A DNA stretch of 64,000 bases from Thamnaconus septentrionalis (taxonomy: Eukaryota; Chordata; Actinopteri; Tetraodontiformes; Monacanthidae), in the NCBI GenBank assembly GCA_009823395.1, contig CM020519.1, positions 14,008,001 to 14,072,000 on the forward strand, given 5' to 3'. The notes beneath the pieces are model-generated. The model ran no database searches and had not been told where the DNA came from. It saw only the letters and a list, made by a program, of their open reading frames with translations. How positions within the stretch are numbered: position 1 is the stretch's first letter; each line of letters starts with the position of its first letter. This document shows positions 12,121 to 23,705 of the stretch, one piece after another. The translations under genes and the position numbers were made by a program.

Positions 12121-12639
12121 TGAAGAAATTATATTTATAGTATAGTTTAAAGTAAGCCCTAAAATAACTGTATTTCATCAATTTTTTCAGCGTTCTAAGA
12201 ATAATTTCAGTAAAAAGCGCTAAACACCTTGAAAGACACGTTTTGTTGTAATGCTTTGTTCATTTTCAGTAGATATTAAAGCACATGTTTTCTACATATC
12301 CCATGATGGATTTTTTTGTGGGTCACCACAACACTCCATCCAACTGTTCCCAAAAAATTTACTAAAGAGCGATATAAAAACGTGTGTGAATGTTGTCCAT
12401 GAGGCTTGTACCTATTGGCGTGTGAGTGTTGTCCTGGAGGTGCGTATCTATTGTAACACCTCAAGCTAACCGACAAAGAAGAACTTGTTACTACAACCTG
12501 CTCCTGTTTATGAAGTTAGAGGTCACAGAGTTACGGTTTAATGAGGATGACCAGTAATCTAAAGGAAACAAATGGCCAATTATAACAAGTCTATGGGAAA
12601 AATGCTTTTATTGGATTTTGGCTGCAGTACCTCGAGTGG

Positions 12640-13270
12640 CCACTGGTGGCGGGGACGGTGTCGCTGCGCCGTTCTAGCAATAGAACTAGTCGTTCTTATA
12701 ATACATCCGTGATGTGCACTGACGCAAGTGCGCCACCTCCTAAATGTACACATGTCGCTGAATCAGCGCCACGACTCGTGAGAGAGAGCGGGTTTGCCGC
12801 CATACGAGGCAAACCCGCCGCTGTGTTTCTCCTCCCGCCGCCCCGCTAGCGACCTGTGTCAGCGGCTCGAAGATCAGAAGCCGTTGCGGAGATTATCTCG
12901 GGCTCGAGCGGGAGACGGACTTTATAATTAAGCGGCTTCCCTGCTTCGTATTCACGAATAAGTCAGTCGGAGCGCGCGCACAGTGCACGCGGACGGCTCC
13001 TCTCATTAGCACCGGTCTGTAGCTATGGATTTGTTTGTCTCGCGTTTGCATTGCGCTCGCGCCTCTGATCTCGCTGCGTTTTTTTTTTTTCTTCCGGGCG
13101 GCTCGCGCGCTCGCTGGCTTTTTCCCGCGCTCTGCCGGCTGTCTGGTTCACGCGCGCAGCGTTTTTCCCTCTCCCATCTCCCCCTCCTGTTACGCAACCA
13201 CCTCCTCCTCCTCCACCACCACCGCCGCCGCCCTCCCATCTGAATCCTGGTCATGGCGCTAAAAATAGGC
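12640..13270. promoter_or_regulatory. Intragenic CpG-rich island, possible promoter
   Basis: This block is markedly richer in G+C and CpG than the surrounding intron. It contains a GCGGGTTTGCC / GGCAAACCCGC hairpin (12788-12798 with 12808-12818), a TTTATAATTAAG element near 12921, and long C/T tracts near 13190-13240. Such islands often mark promoters. No exon with a convincing reading frame and donor follows, so this could be an unannotated alternative start, a non-coding transcript start, or simply an unmethylated island. Confidence 0.35.
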
Positions 13271-14404
13271 TCATAAATAAATAAAGAGGAAGCAGTGGGA
13301 GAGAGGGGGGTGGGGTGGGAGCGAGGGAGGGAGAGGGAGATAAGATGTGCGCCCCCTGAGGGGGAGTTGACCCAGTCAGTGTGAGAGGCAGACAGACATC
13401 CATGCCTCTCCTCCATGCCCAGCATCCCTTTCAACCCTTTCTTTTCTCGTCCTTCTCATTTAATTATCGTCAGGTTTTTTTGTTTTTTTTTCTTCACTCC
13501 TGCTCCTCTTCTTCTTCTCCATCCTCTTTTTTTTTTTATGGAGCCCCTCTCGCTGCGGAGAAGGCTCCCGCGTTTCCCATCCTGAATATATGATGTATGC
13601 CGTTAGCGTCCTGTGGTTTGGACATGAATTATTATTTTTTTCCCCCCTTCATTATTACAATGTTCTCCGTATGTTGCAGTGCAGTTTGGTTCCAGGAATC
13701 TGCTCGCTTCGTGTTCTCTTCCTCCCGGAATATTCCCTCATGTTGTCGCAGCGATAGAAGAGGTGGAATTCACTCAAGATGACAAAGTGTTTTTCACTTT
13801 TCTGTGTCTTTTTCCGCTGAGATCCATCAGATTTAATCTAAATGAAGCGACGGCAGCAATCTAATACTTTATGTGGCCGCGAAAACAAATAGGTGGCTAA
13901 ATGAGACCTCAACTCATGTCCCAGCTCCCAGTGGTCCCCTCCCCACCTCCCACCACCTCCTCCCGCTTCCCAACCTCAATTACGGAAGCTTTGTCCAAAA
14001 CGATTACACAGCAGGCACGAATCAGGCGGCAGGTGGCTGCTGCCCACCCGAGGTACCGAAGCGCGCGGCTTAATTGGTGGTCAGGTTGCAGCTTCCACCT
14101 TTGCTGCCGTGAGATGGCAGGAGTGTGAGAGGCAGCCGTGACGGCGTGTCGAGCCTCCTGCCCGCTGACGACCAAGAAAATGGGCTGATCGGAGCACAGC
14201 TGAGGTCTTGAGGTTTTTAGGTCTGTTTATAACTGATTTTATGGAGAGTCGTCCAAACTGCTTTTGGTGCTGACTGGCCAATTTGAAGCATGACCAGCTG
14301 GTCACAAAGGCTCCCAAACGCTGACCTGAACAGATTAATTTTTATGTTGATAAAGAAATTAATGCATAGCTTATTTTGGTTACCATGTACAGTACCTAAA
14401 TTGT

Positions 14405-14640
14405 AGGAATGCACAGATACCAGTATTGGTTATCGGTGCCGATGCCGGGGTTGAGTATTCACTATCGTAAAATACAGTTTGATACCATGATACGGATACT
14501 AGTTATATATATATGTAGCTGACAATTTTGTTCAATGTAAAAAAATAAATAAATAAAAATTATTTCATATGTAATGGCTTTATTGAGTACTCAGTACCGT
14601 ATTGGTACAAGTACTCGTACTCTACTCGTTATATTAAAAA
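14405..14640 (+). mobile_element. Element B copy (degenerate)
   Basis: GGAATGCACAGATACCAGTA followed by TTGGTTATCGGTGCCGATGC, then GTACTCGTACTCTACTCG toward the right. These landmarks recur in the copies at 47053, 53646 and 63050. The terminal motif GATGCACCGAT is degraded here. Confidence 0.65.
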
Positions 14641-15383
14641 AAAGTGCACACAAATGTGCACAGTATGCTGTATGAACAAAAATGAATAAACTCCATATTT
14701 TTGCCTATCCTCTAGAATCCATACCATAACCCAGGATATCAGCCATACAATGAAGAAAAAAATACTTACATTACTAAAATGACTAAATTCTTCTTCTTGA
14801 TCATCATGATTTTTCACTGTAATCCTTAATTATTTTACATTTCAATATTTTTGGAAACTCAACAGAGATCTACACACTGTCAAGTCAGTACTAAACCTAT
14901 TTCACAATCGGTATTTAACATTGCTTCACACGTTACGCATTTTAATTCGCTTCATTTAAACCTAAATAACTTGGAAAAATCCTCAGAACGCTCTATATTC
15001 CAGAACTATTTGCTATTTTAGTGGCGTCGCTAGTCTTGTTTTTGATGCTAGTCCAGTGGCCACAGCAAGTTTATGGTTTGAGCTGAAAGACGATGACGGG
15101 CTCAACAAGTGTCTCTGATTGACATTGGATGCAGGTTGATGCGTGCGAGATGAATCACCTTAAGTTGGTGAAGTTCTTTGTGCCATTCCGCTCCATCCCC
15201 TGCTCGGTCGCGACCGCGGTCGACGGCTCCTGCGAATGTCAAAATGCCGCGAGCTAAGCGCACTTCCGTCCTCCCCTGGCCTTTTAATTTCAATCCCGCC
15301 GAGCGTCTACTCATCGTCCTTCCTCCTCCCCCTCCTCCTCCTCCTCCTCTCGGTTCCTCACCGATCCGTTTCTCCCTCCTCAG

Positions 15384-15530
15384 GGCTCGAGAGCAGGACC
15401 TGGCGAAGAGGCAGGAGCGGGAGCTGGCCGAGCTGAACGCCGTCCACAGCAGGGAGACGCAGAACATGCTGTCCGACTTCAACAAGGCCCAGGAAGTGCT
15501 GAAAGACAAGATCTCCGCCCTGCAGATCCT
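15384..15530 (+). CDS. fam184a: fam184a coding exon
   Basis: The exon runs from the acceptor CTCCTCAG to the donor CCT|GTAAGT. The first G completes an arginine codon, and the following sequence reads AREQDLAKRQERELAELNAV, HSRETQNMLSDFNKAQEVLK, DKISALQI. Mammalian FAM184A has HEQDLNKRLEKELDVMTADH and then MRADFNKTNELLKEINAALQ (recalled), so the exon is orthologous, with the usual drift of coiled-coil surface positions. It ends in phase 2, joining to the exon at 26287 to make LL. The following intron is the longest in the window. Confidence 0.95.
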
Positions 15531-15779
15531 GTAAGTACATCCTGCTTCCCGGAGCCGAGGTCAGCGGAGCGGTGACGCAATAGCGTTCATCTCGTTTCGA
15601 AAAGTTTCAAACGTCTTTTTTTTTTTTTTTCCTAAATGATGCAACGTTTTGTGGTACGGCGCTGGGTAAGAGTCTTGGGAGCAGGCAGCTTTTTTTTTCT
15701 CCTCCCCTCGGGAGAAAACATGTTTCACTGATCTCTCTCTTTTTTTTTTATCTACTCTTCTCTCAAGCTCGTCAGCGTC

Positions 15780-16100
15780 CCCCGTCTGTAGTCAAGCCGT
15801 CAAATACGAGAGCCCTCTTTTCCGCGTCACACCGGGGGGGAAATACAACAAAAGCAAACCTCGCTTGTCAGTCACGGCTGGCTGGGCTTGGCGCGCCGTA
15901 TAAATAGCTCCCCGCGACGTTCTCCGCTCTTTTGCTCAGGCTCATTACGCCGCTTGCGTCACCCGCGCGCGCGTGCGGAGCGGCCTCGGCAGGGGGAGAT
16001 TTGTCGGTCTGTACCTGAACGCCGTGCGCTCCCCGCAAACAGCGCGTTCCCCTTTTTCCAGAAGAAGGGAAGAAGAAGAAGAGAGCAGGTGAAAGGCAAA
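15780..16100 (+). promoter_or_regulatory. CpG-rich island with consensus TATA box
   Basis: TATAAATAG lies at 15899-15907, embedded in GGCGCGCCG on the left and CTCCCCGCGACG on the right. This is followed by GCGTCACCCGCGCGCGCGTG. A TATA box in this GC-rich setting is what a vertebrate core promoter looks like, and transcription would be expected to start near 15930 on +. No clear coding exon follows, so it may be an internal fam184a promoter, a non-coding RNA promoter, or a chance match. Confidence 0.4.
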
Positions 16101-16149
16101 GCGTGGATGTAGTTGATGTAGGAATGACGTGCAAACCGTCACATGTAAC

Positions 16150-16670
16150 GTCGTAATTCAATTAGAAAATAAAGATAATTGTAATCAGTTACATTACTGG
16201 AAAAAATATGCAATTAAATACATTTACTTGTGGATTTATTCATGATTACAATTTTAGTTACATCTAATCAATTTTTACGAAAAAGGCGGGGCTTTATGTT
16301 TGACCAATTTGTTTTTGGTGCTTTGCATAGCACTAGCTTGTGAGCACCATGCTTTTCGGTTTCCCTACACAGACGAAAGTCAGATACTATTCGGATGCTT
16401 CTGAGTGGTTCTCCTGTCAAGTTCGGAATTGCAGCGCCCCCTACCACTCGACTGCCAGTTGAATCGTCTCTCCCTCTTTTTTTGAGTGCTGCTGAAAGTT
16501 TAACACTGTCACGTCCAAACAGTCGAGAACATTTATTCAAAATAAAAAGAAGTACTAGTACTAGTTACATTACTTTGATAAAGTGACTGAAATAGTTACA
16601 CTACTATTACATTTTCCTTAGGGTAATTTGTGTAAGTGTAACCAAGTAGTTAGTTACATATATATATATA
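16150..16670. mobile_element. Degenerate DNA element with GTTACATTAC motifs at both ends
   Basis: Left: AATCAGTTACATTACTGGAA. Right: TAGTTACATTACTTTGATAA and AGTTACACTACTATTACATT, ending near GTAACCAAGTAGTTAGTTAC. Ends of the form GTAACT...AGTTAC recur in a widespread class of fish DNA-transposon remnants (recalled). A TA microsatellite (16656-16691) overlaps and follows the right end. Confidence 0.45.
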
Positions 16671-17799
16671 TATACATACATACATATATATAACAAATTA
16701 TAGCCTACAGCCGTGTCCTGCATCAATTCGTCAAAATGATTTACTCCTTCGTCGAGTCGTCCGAGCGGCGCCATCGTCTGAACCATCTCACCGCCGAGGA
16801 AAAGCTGCCTCTGTAGCGGTGAGGCTTTGTCCCCCGCGACAACCGTCAGATGGATCAAAAGTAATTAAACGTCGAGCCGTATCTCTCTGAAATCATTCTC
16901 TCCCGCCAACCTGCTCGCCCCACCAACCGTGCAGCCAGCACGGTGTTCCCTCAGTTTGTTATTCTCCATCAAGTTGGAATAAACTGCGCAGTTCCACATT
17001 GGTTTGGACGTTTGTGCTTTCAGATCATGCAGATTGCAAATGAAAGATTGCACGCGTCGTTTGTCTCTGTCAGCTCGCTAGACCGATCAACCGCGTCTGA
17101 AACCTTTCAAGGTGCTAAGGTATTTAAAGGGGCCACATGTAAGCTTCAGTGACATCCAGTGGCAAAAAGACTAATGTAACGACATGCGTCGCATGCAGCA
17201 TTGTGGCAATGGATATTTTGTCATGTTATTTTATTTTCAGCTGTCAAAATCACAGACAAGACTTTGGGCTAAATGAGCCGCGTCGCTCCAACATTTCCTG
17301 ACGTCACACCTGGCCTCACGCAGTCGTGATGTCACGGTAAAATTGGCGAAACGCTGAGCAGATACAGTCAATGGCTGCTTGTACCTATCGCAGTCTCTTT
17401 AATGGGACCTATTCGCCCCGCATGAGTATTTAAATCTTCATTACCGCTGAATATGAGCATAGATGCCATAAATGTCTATTTTCTAGCATCTTTACGTCAA
17501 AAGAAATATTGTAAATGCTCCCACATTTGGCATTTAAACAGGAGCAAATCATAAATGCATTATGTTTATTCACATTAAAAAACCAAAGTATTGCGTGTTA
17601 TTGCTTAATTCTAGGAACAGAGTATTATTTGTATCACTATAAAAAGCATTCTCAGGTGAGATGCAGCTCAGTAACACCGCGACCTCAAGTGCAAGAGCGC
17701 TGGTGGAAAACAAATGAATGGATGGAGACGTCAAGGCAATAAAGATGAACTCGCTTTAGCTTATATCGCGTCTTACTGCGGCCTCAAAATAAAACTTAA

Positions 17800-18130
17800 T
17801 CGTCAACTTCATCAACTTTTATTTGTACTGCGCTAAATCACAATCAACTGAACCCTTCCAGAGCAAGCGAGGTACGACAGTGGCCAGGAAGAACTGCCCT
17901 GTGGGAAGAAACCTAGAAATAGAAATAGATGTAGCCAGAGTGGCAGACAGGCCAGAGTGAGTTAGAGGGTCAACAACAAAGCTCTCACAATATAGATGCA
18001 GATATATATTCATAAATAAATCAAATATAGAAATACAGAAGCCCATGCATAGGAGTATAATGTATAATATAAACATGTAGATTTACATAGATAAATGTTG
18101 TGTACTAATGTGTGTACATTGAATTATTAT
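17800..18130 (+). repeat. Interspersed fish repeat
   Basis: The run TTTTATTTGTACTGCGCTAA, then CCAGGAAGAACTGCCCTGTG and GGGAAGAAACCTAGAAATAG, resembles an abundant teleost repeat that reads 'tttatttatatagcgc...aaatcacaa...ggaagaaacct' (recalled). The downstream half is AT-rich and low in complexity. Confidence 0.5.
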
Positions 18131-20102
18131 ACATTGAATTATACTAAATGTATTGTAATGGGCTGCTTTGGCAGTACGAGAGTTTGTGATGGCACATGAT
18201 CCGCCACTAAATCAAGTCCTAATAATAGTCCTCAATACATATAAGTTTAATATAATGATGCCCAGAACCTTCTGAGAAAACTGCTTCCCACTTTACGGTG
18301 ACAGCTTACTCTCCAACTAGCAGCATCTCTTTCCCGGCTATGAGAAGCAAACTGGCCAACTACGCTCTGTGTGTCTGTCATGACGGACACATCAAATAGA
18401 CAAAAAATATATATATATATTTTGAAACTATAATCATAAAGTAGAGCATTATATAGCATTTCTTCAGACTGACTATTCATTTAATTCAAAGGCAGATGAC
18501 GCAGGGTGAGTGTCGTGTTGTGCGGGAGGCGGGGGCCACAGCCAGCATGGGGGCGCCAGCGTATCAGGGACGCAACATGAATTATTTCAGTATTTCAGAT
18601 GAAGATGGATGGGTATGTTGATGTACGGTGAGGGGGGTGGGAAGCTAAGAGGCGATGTAGTCGGTTTTTCCTCTTGGCAGCAGGATAACAAAATTAATGA
18701 TGAAACGTCGTTGTTTTTTTTGCATACATCTCACGGCGATGAAGTAACGAATACACCAGCGGTGTACTTGACTGAAACTGAATTTAAAGCAACGCTACGC
18801 ACATTATCAACACCACTGCTTTTGTTCTGCTTCCTCCAGTAGCCACGTAGCGCCATCCTATGAAGCAACTGTGCATTATGCCGCCTCATTAAATCAAATC
18901 AAATCGCCTTGGGGAAACGGGACTCGAGCATTTAGTTAGTTATTTTTATTTTATAGAAATACACTAATTGTAAGCTAAGCTGTAATGCTAAGCTATCGTG
19001 ATTGAAATTGTTGACTTTATAGCTGTTTAATATCAGTGAATGCAGTTTTTTTTAAATATGAATGTTAAAGAGTGAAAAGTAAAAATGAGTTAAAATCACT
19101 TAAATATGCAGCTAAAATAATAGTACAAATACAAATACACATTTGTTCGGCCATTTCAGCAGTCATCTCATGTTCGATATGATGCAAATCACACAAATCA
19201 CAATCACATTTCATTAGATTCATCGGCTTGGCCCTGTCTATTGTGGGCTGGTTTGATTAAAAAAAAAAAATTAACAACCACTTTTAAACAAGGTTGTGTT
19301 TTAGTGCCCTCCCGATTTGGAACAGAACAAACTGGAACAAAACAGTCGGTTGTGGGCTGAACTCGTCAACAGCGTGCTGCATCCCGCTTTCTGGGGCAAA
19401 CTTTCTTTCATAGTCAGCAGCTTTAGTCTTTTGGCAGATTTTTTTTTTTTCTTTTCTTCTTTTAATATAACAGTGCAGATCGCTGGCTCCGTCCCCAGAG
19501 ATGATCCCAACAGTCTTCCTTCTAATTAACTCACACCCAGTTTTTATCTTGACCAGCAGCCTTTCTTTGCATATCTAATAAATCACTGTGGGGATGACAA
19601 GCGCGCTCTCCCCGCTTCTGAACCTTCTCCCCGAGCTGTCACCGTGGACGCTTCATGCGCTTCATAATTTGATATATAATGCATAATTTGAACGTTTATT
19701 TTATTCCTTTGCCTTATCGGCGGGTCCTGTCGGAGCGTGTGTTTGGTCTTAGGTTATCGTTTGTTTTGTGTTTGTTTTTGGGTTTGGCTCATTGAGCGAG
19801 CTGGAGATAAAGCCTTTATCAAGCATGAATATACATACAAAGCAGGTCCGCAGTCCGTAAAGAACAGTCAATTATACTGCAGTCACCACAGCAGGCGCTG
19901 TTTTGACCTCACACAACTCAAGAGTGAAAGTATTGAAGGGGGCCTATTATGAAAAATTGACTTTCACAGCCCTTTTTGTTTTGCATTTTGTTTCATTACG
20001 AGCAAGCCAGCTGACACACCAAGTACGAAAAATTACAAATAAACCAAGCTGGCCAGTCTGCTCCTTTAATAGATTGACATTCGACATTGCTACCTCATAT
20101 TT

Positions 20103-20707
20103 CACATTTAAGGGTTCAGTGGGTAACATTTAGCCTGATATTGTGAACACTAGGGGGCATGGTCTCACACCAGCCCAGGGGAAGTGACGTTGAGGGATGG
20201 GGGTGTGTACACAGGGTGGCGGGAGATTCAAAAGGCTGTATGTGTGGTGCCAATAAACTAGTATGTCTCCCACTCGCAACTGCTCGTCTCCGTATTTGCA
20301 AACCTCCACAATATACCAGTTTTATATTGGTAAAAGCTTAATATACTGCCCATAAATACACTAATACTAAAAGGAATTTGGTTTTCCTACCCTTAGAAAG
20401 GTTCTTATTTGTGTATATACATACAGCAAGGGCCTTGCTCCCAGTTAGCTGCCATCTTGCACCGCCATATTTCTAAGGAAGCCTGGTGTGGTCAATCCAG
20501 CCCACCTGACAGCGCGTTACTTCGGGTGAACGCTCAGGTCTTCAAATAAACTAACGAAGAAGAAGGTGGACCCAGGTTTGTGTGCGCAGGCCACAGTAGT
20601 TCACTGGCAGGTTCGGGAGAGGGAGGGTGACAGGGTGAGCGCTGCAATCTGTGAATTGATTTTGCTGTTTCTTCTCAAAATCTCCAAATGTTAGACACTG
20701 AACCCTA
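20103..20707 (+). mobile_element. Element A copy 3, with extra internal sequence
   Basis: The left end GGTTCAGTGGGTAACATTTA and the right end CTCCAAATGTTAGACACTGA match the family ends. The interior landmarks TATATTGGTAAAAGCTTAAT and TTTCTAAGGAAGCCTGGTGT are present. About 170 bases near 20145-20315 have no counterpart in the copy at 33154, suggesting an insertion within this copy. Confidence 0.75.
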
Positions 20708-21850
20708 CAGTACAGACGGCACGCATATGCGACAGTAGACCTAACTTATTCTTGCAAACTCTTGTTCTAAGCTAAGGCTGGAGTCCAAAATCCCAAATTC
20801 ATACCGTCACCCAAAAAAAGAGAGAAAAGGGGAAAAAGCCACGAGGCTGTTATTTGTTGGACCATCAGTGCTACAAATTACCAGCCCTTTAAAAAGCAGA
20901 AGCTGTCTGCGGTGTGTGAAGATAACAGCCTGCTCTCTTCCCTCTCGAGTCCTTACAGGGGCTGTAACGGATGATGGTGTCTCATCTCTTAATGGGACTT
21001 TTTACAAGTTCCTTTCTTTTAGCCTCCATTTGTCTCACATCTCCATTTGCTTTAAAAAAAAAATAATAAAAAAAAGCTCCCTTTTAGCCAGCACGTGTCT
21101 CATTGTACACCTCAGAGAGCGTCATCACACTGAGTGCCAGGCACAAAGAGTAAAAAGTTGATTTGCTTTAGTCAGTCAGTGCGTCACAAGCATACATGTA
21201 TCTGGAAGTCAGTTCCCCTTAAATGAACACAGTGTACCTTCTGGAAGACATAACAATAATTATAATATATAATATTATAGAGTATTTATAGATTTCTCAA
21301 AGACACTTTACAGAATTAAGATTAAAACATGGAATACAATTTGCCAGTAAGGAATACTTAAAATTATACAAACAAATAAACCAAATATAGTTTAGAGTAA
21401 AATAAATAAAATGGTAGATAAAAACCAATAAGCAAGTAAAAAGGTGGGTAACATTAAAACAGTAACTAAACATTAGAAGCAGTAAAATAGGTGTTTTAAG
21501 TAGTGATTTGAACGATGGCAGGTCAGCGCACTGCAGAAATGCTCCAGACATGCTCCTTTTTTTCACTGAACTGATAAATTTTATTTGGATTCATTTGCCA
21601 ATAGTTAATTCAGTCACTTGAAATATAGATTTTTTTTCCTGTCATATGTACAGAACACTAATGGCATCCTGGGTGACGTGGGTCGTCCTCCGCGTGTCGC
21701 CGGCACTTCAGCAGAGGGTCTCTGCTCAGTGGAGGGCTGCTGATGCTTGGGCAGTCGGGTGTAAAATAGCTGCGAACCAGACATTTGGCCTCAATGTGCC
21801 GCTGCCCTGAGGACATTACGCTACAGTTCAGCGGGTGGAAAGATAGATAG

Positions 21851-21912
21851 GCGCGCGCACGCACGCACGCTCACTCACACACGGACACGCACGCACGCAC
21901 GCACACACGTAC
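21851..21912. repeat. CG/CA-rich (GCAC)n microsatellite
   Basis: An alternating purine-pyrimidine run of GCGC, GCAC and CACA units, with potential to adopt Z-DNA. Confidence 0.85.
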
Positions 21913-22629
21913 AGGAGAAATTCTTTTGAGGTTATTGGGCAAAGTCGGCACTAGTATTTCCACCAGCCTTGGAAATAGAGCGTAGTGCAGGTCAATTACT
22001 AAATCAATCTTGTACAGTTTAAGAGTGCAGGCTTCACCTGCCCGTCCCAGGGCTGCAGCGTGTGGCTGGCGTCCCAGAGTCGAGTCCCCTGCGGTCACCG
22101 ACCACTACTTCCCTCCACTTGTCCTTTAGTTTTTCATTAACCGTGTATGTTGTGCTACTTTTACACAATTGTGGGTTTACCACCATTTTGTACTTTATTG
22201 CACCATTTTCTATGGAGAGTATGAACGCCCTGAATTAAATTTCTTTGTTATGTTCTGAAGATTGAACTGACTTGCAAGTTAATTGGCCCGCGTTTTGACA
22301 CCATTTTCAAATTGAATTATTTCTGTAACATTGAGACCGACAGCGATGTGTAATTTCCGTCTTTTACGGACTCGTCGCCGCTGACGCTGATGAAAAGCAT
22401 TTCAATTTATCGATTTCAGTCAGCAGGACTTTGATCTTCGAACTGGTTCTTTGTGTGAAAGTTCTTTGTGTTTGTCTTCAATGCTATGTCTGCGATTGAA
22501 CGTCAAAATGTCAGAGGTCGCAAAACCTTATATGGAATTGTGGGGCGATGAAATCATCGTCTTTTACTAAAGTGAAGTATGCGTATGTCTGATTGTATGA
22601 CAAAAAGTATGAGAACCTTACGAAAAGAA

Positions 22630-23114
22630 AAGAAAGCATGTTATTGCATTCAGCCCATTGATTTTGAACCTATGAGCTAATTGCTTATGGGTACATAGCA
22701 GGGGTGGACTGGCACCAAAAAACGGCCCTGGCATTTTTCCATACGGAGCGGCCCATGTCGGGGGGGTTATAATGTCCCCTGCTGTGAGGGGCGGTCCTGT
22801 AGCAGTTAGAAGCAGGCCAGCAGATGGCAGTAGACCTACCCATCTATCACAACCCAACCCGGCCGGCCCAAATGAGCGTCGGCCCACCGGGAATTGCCCG
22901 GTATGCTTGATGGCCAGTCCACCCCTGGTACATAGTAATATAAAGCAAATCTGGCTAACTGGCTAATTGAGCCTAGCCAGTTAGCTAGTTAAGAAAGCAT
23001 GTTCTTGTATTCAGCCCATTGACTTTGAACCTAAGAGCTTATTCCTTATGGGTACATAGAAATATAAAGCGTATCTGGCTAACTGGCTAATTGAGCCTAG
23101 CCAGTTAGCTAGTT
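22630..23114 (+). repeat. Tandem duplication, about 124-bp unit, one unit interrupted
   Basis: Unit 1 (22630-22990) and unit 2 (22991-23114) both begin AAGAAAGCATGTT and share CAGCCCATTGA, TTTGAACCTA, CTTATGGGTACATAG and TGGCTAACTGGCTAATTGAG. Unit 1 is longer only because it carries the hAT-type element at 22699-22927 plus its 8-bp target duplication. The unit's 3' part is itself a hairpin-prone GCTAACTGGCTAA / TAGCCAGTTAGC arrangement. Confidence 0.85.
22699..22927. mobile_element. 229-bp non-autonomous hAT-type element with TSD
   Basis: The termini are CAGGGGTGGACTGGC at the left and its exact reverse complement GCCAGTCCACCCCTG at the right (15-bp perfect inverted repeats). The element is flanked by GTACATAG at 22691-22698 and 22928-22935, an 8-bp direct repeat as produced by hAT transposases. 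It has no open frame of its own. The sister unit of the host duplication shows the uninterrupted GTACATAG site near 23051. Confidence 0.9.
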
Positions 23115-23546
23115 AGCCAGTTAGCCAGCCAGGCCCTTCTTGCAGAAATCCATTGTCATATTCAACTTTTCTTAAATCAAACAGTCATAAACAATATGCT
23201 AGATGTGTTGTTGCTCTCAGATCTACGGGAAGTTTTTTTGTCAAAAAAAAAAAAAAAAAATTCAACCCCCTGGTGTTTTGGTTCGGTGTTACTTCAGCCT
23301 TGTTCCCAGCTAATGTATGGACGGCTCTGATAAACCTGCTGCACAAAGATTTTACCATTGGGGAGAAAATGTACTATATTGCTCCCATATATAGTGTATA
23401 TGTATATATATATATATATACAGTCTCTGACAGGAATTTGTTTTTTACACTTCTGAAGAGCAGCGTGCTGCTGTTCAATGGTGCCTCGGGACCAAATCCA
23501 GATTTCTATCAGGGTGTTTGAGCATTGAGTGCGAAGCCTTGAATAC

Positions 23547-23548
23547 TG

Positions 23549-23580
<32 letters not shown>

Positions 23581-23591
23581 TGTGTGTGTGC
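23547..23591. repeat. (TG)n/(CGTG)n microsatellite
   Basis: An alternating TG and CGTG run that directly abuts a minus-strand SINE-like fragment. A TA run lies about 130 bases upstream (23398-23420). Confidence 0.9.
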
Positions 23592-23592
23592 A

Positions 23593-23705
23593 TCCAGAGG
23601 AAGCCTACACAGGAAAAATAACTTGCCAACTCCACTCGGTTTGGAATTGAACCCAGCACCTCCTTGCCGCGAGGTGACAGTGCTAACCGCTACGCAGCGG
23701 CGGCA
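23593..23705 (-). mobile_element. tRNA-SINE-like head fragment
   Basis: On the - strand this reads GCGTAGCGGTTAGCACTGTC, then CTGGGTTCAATTCCAAACCG, then GGAGTTGGCAAGTTATTTTT. The first two resemble the A and B boxes of a tRNA-derived SINE, related to the head at about 40813. Truncated and diverged. Confidence 0.55.

Larger units (their letters stand above)
11328..15383 (+). other. fam184a intron
   Basis: The intron begins GTAGTG and ends CCTCCTCAG. It contains a hAT-like terminal fragment at 12050, a CpG-rich island at 12640-13270, and an element B copy at 14405-14640. No exon was recognised inside it. Confidence 0.85.

Noticed and set aside
13006..13434. 142-codon minus-strand frame in the intragenic CpG island
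   Set aside because: The peptide is low-complexity Arg/Trp-rich, produced by CCT/CCG tracts. Long frames are expected by chance in GC-rich DNA.
23518..23700. Possible gene in a frame beginning in TG/CGTG repeats
   Set aside because: The translation (VCVCVRACVRA) is microsatellite, followed by a SINE fragment on the opposite strand.
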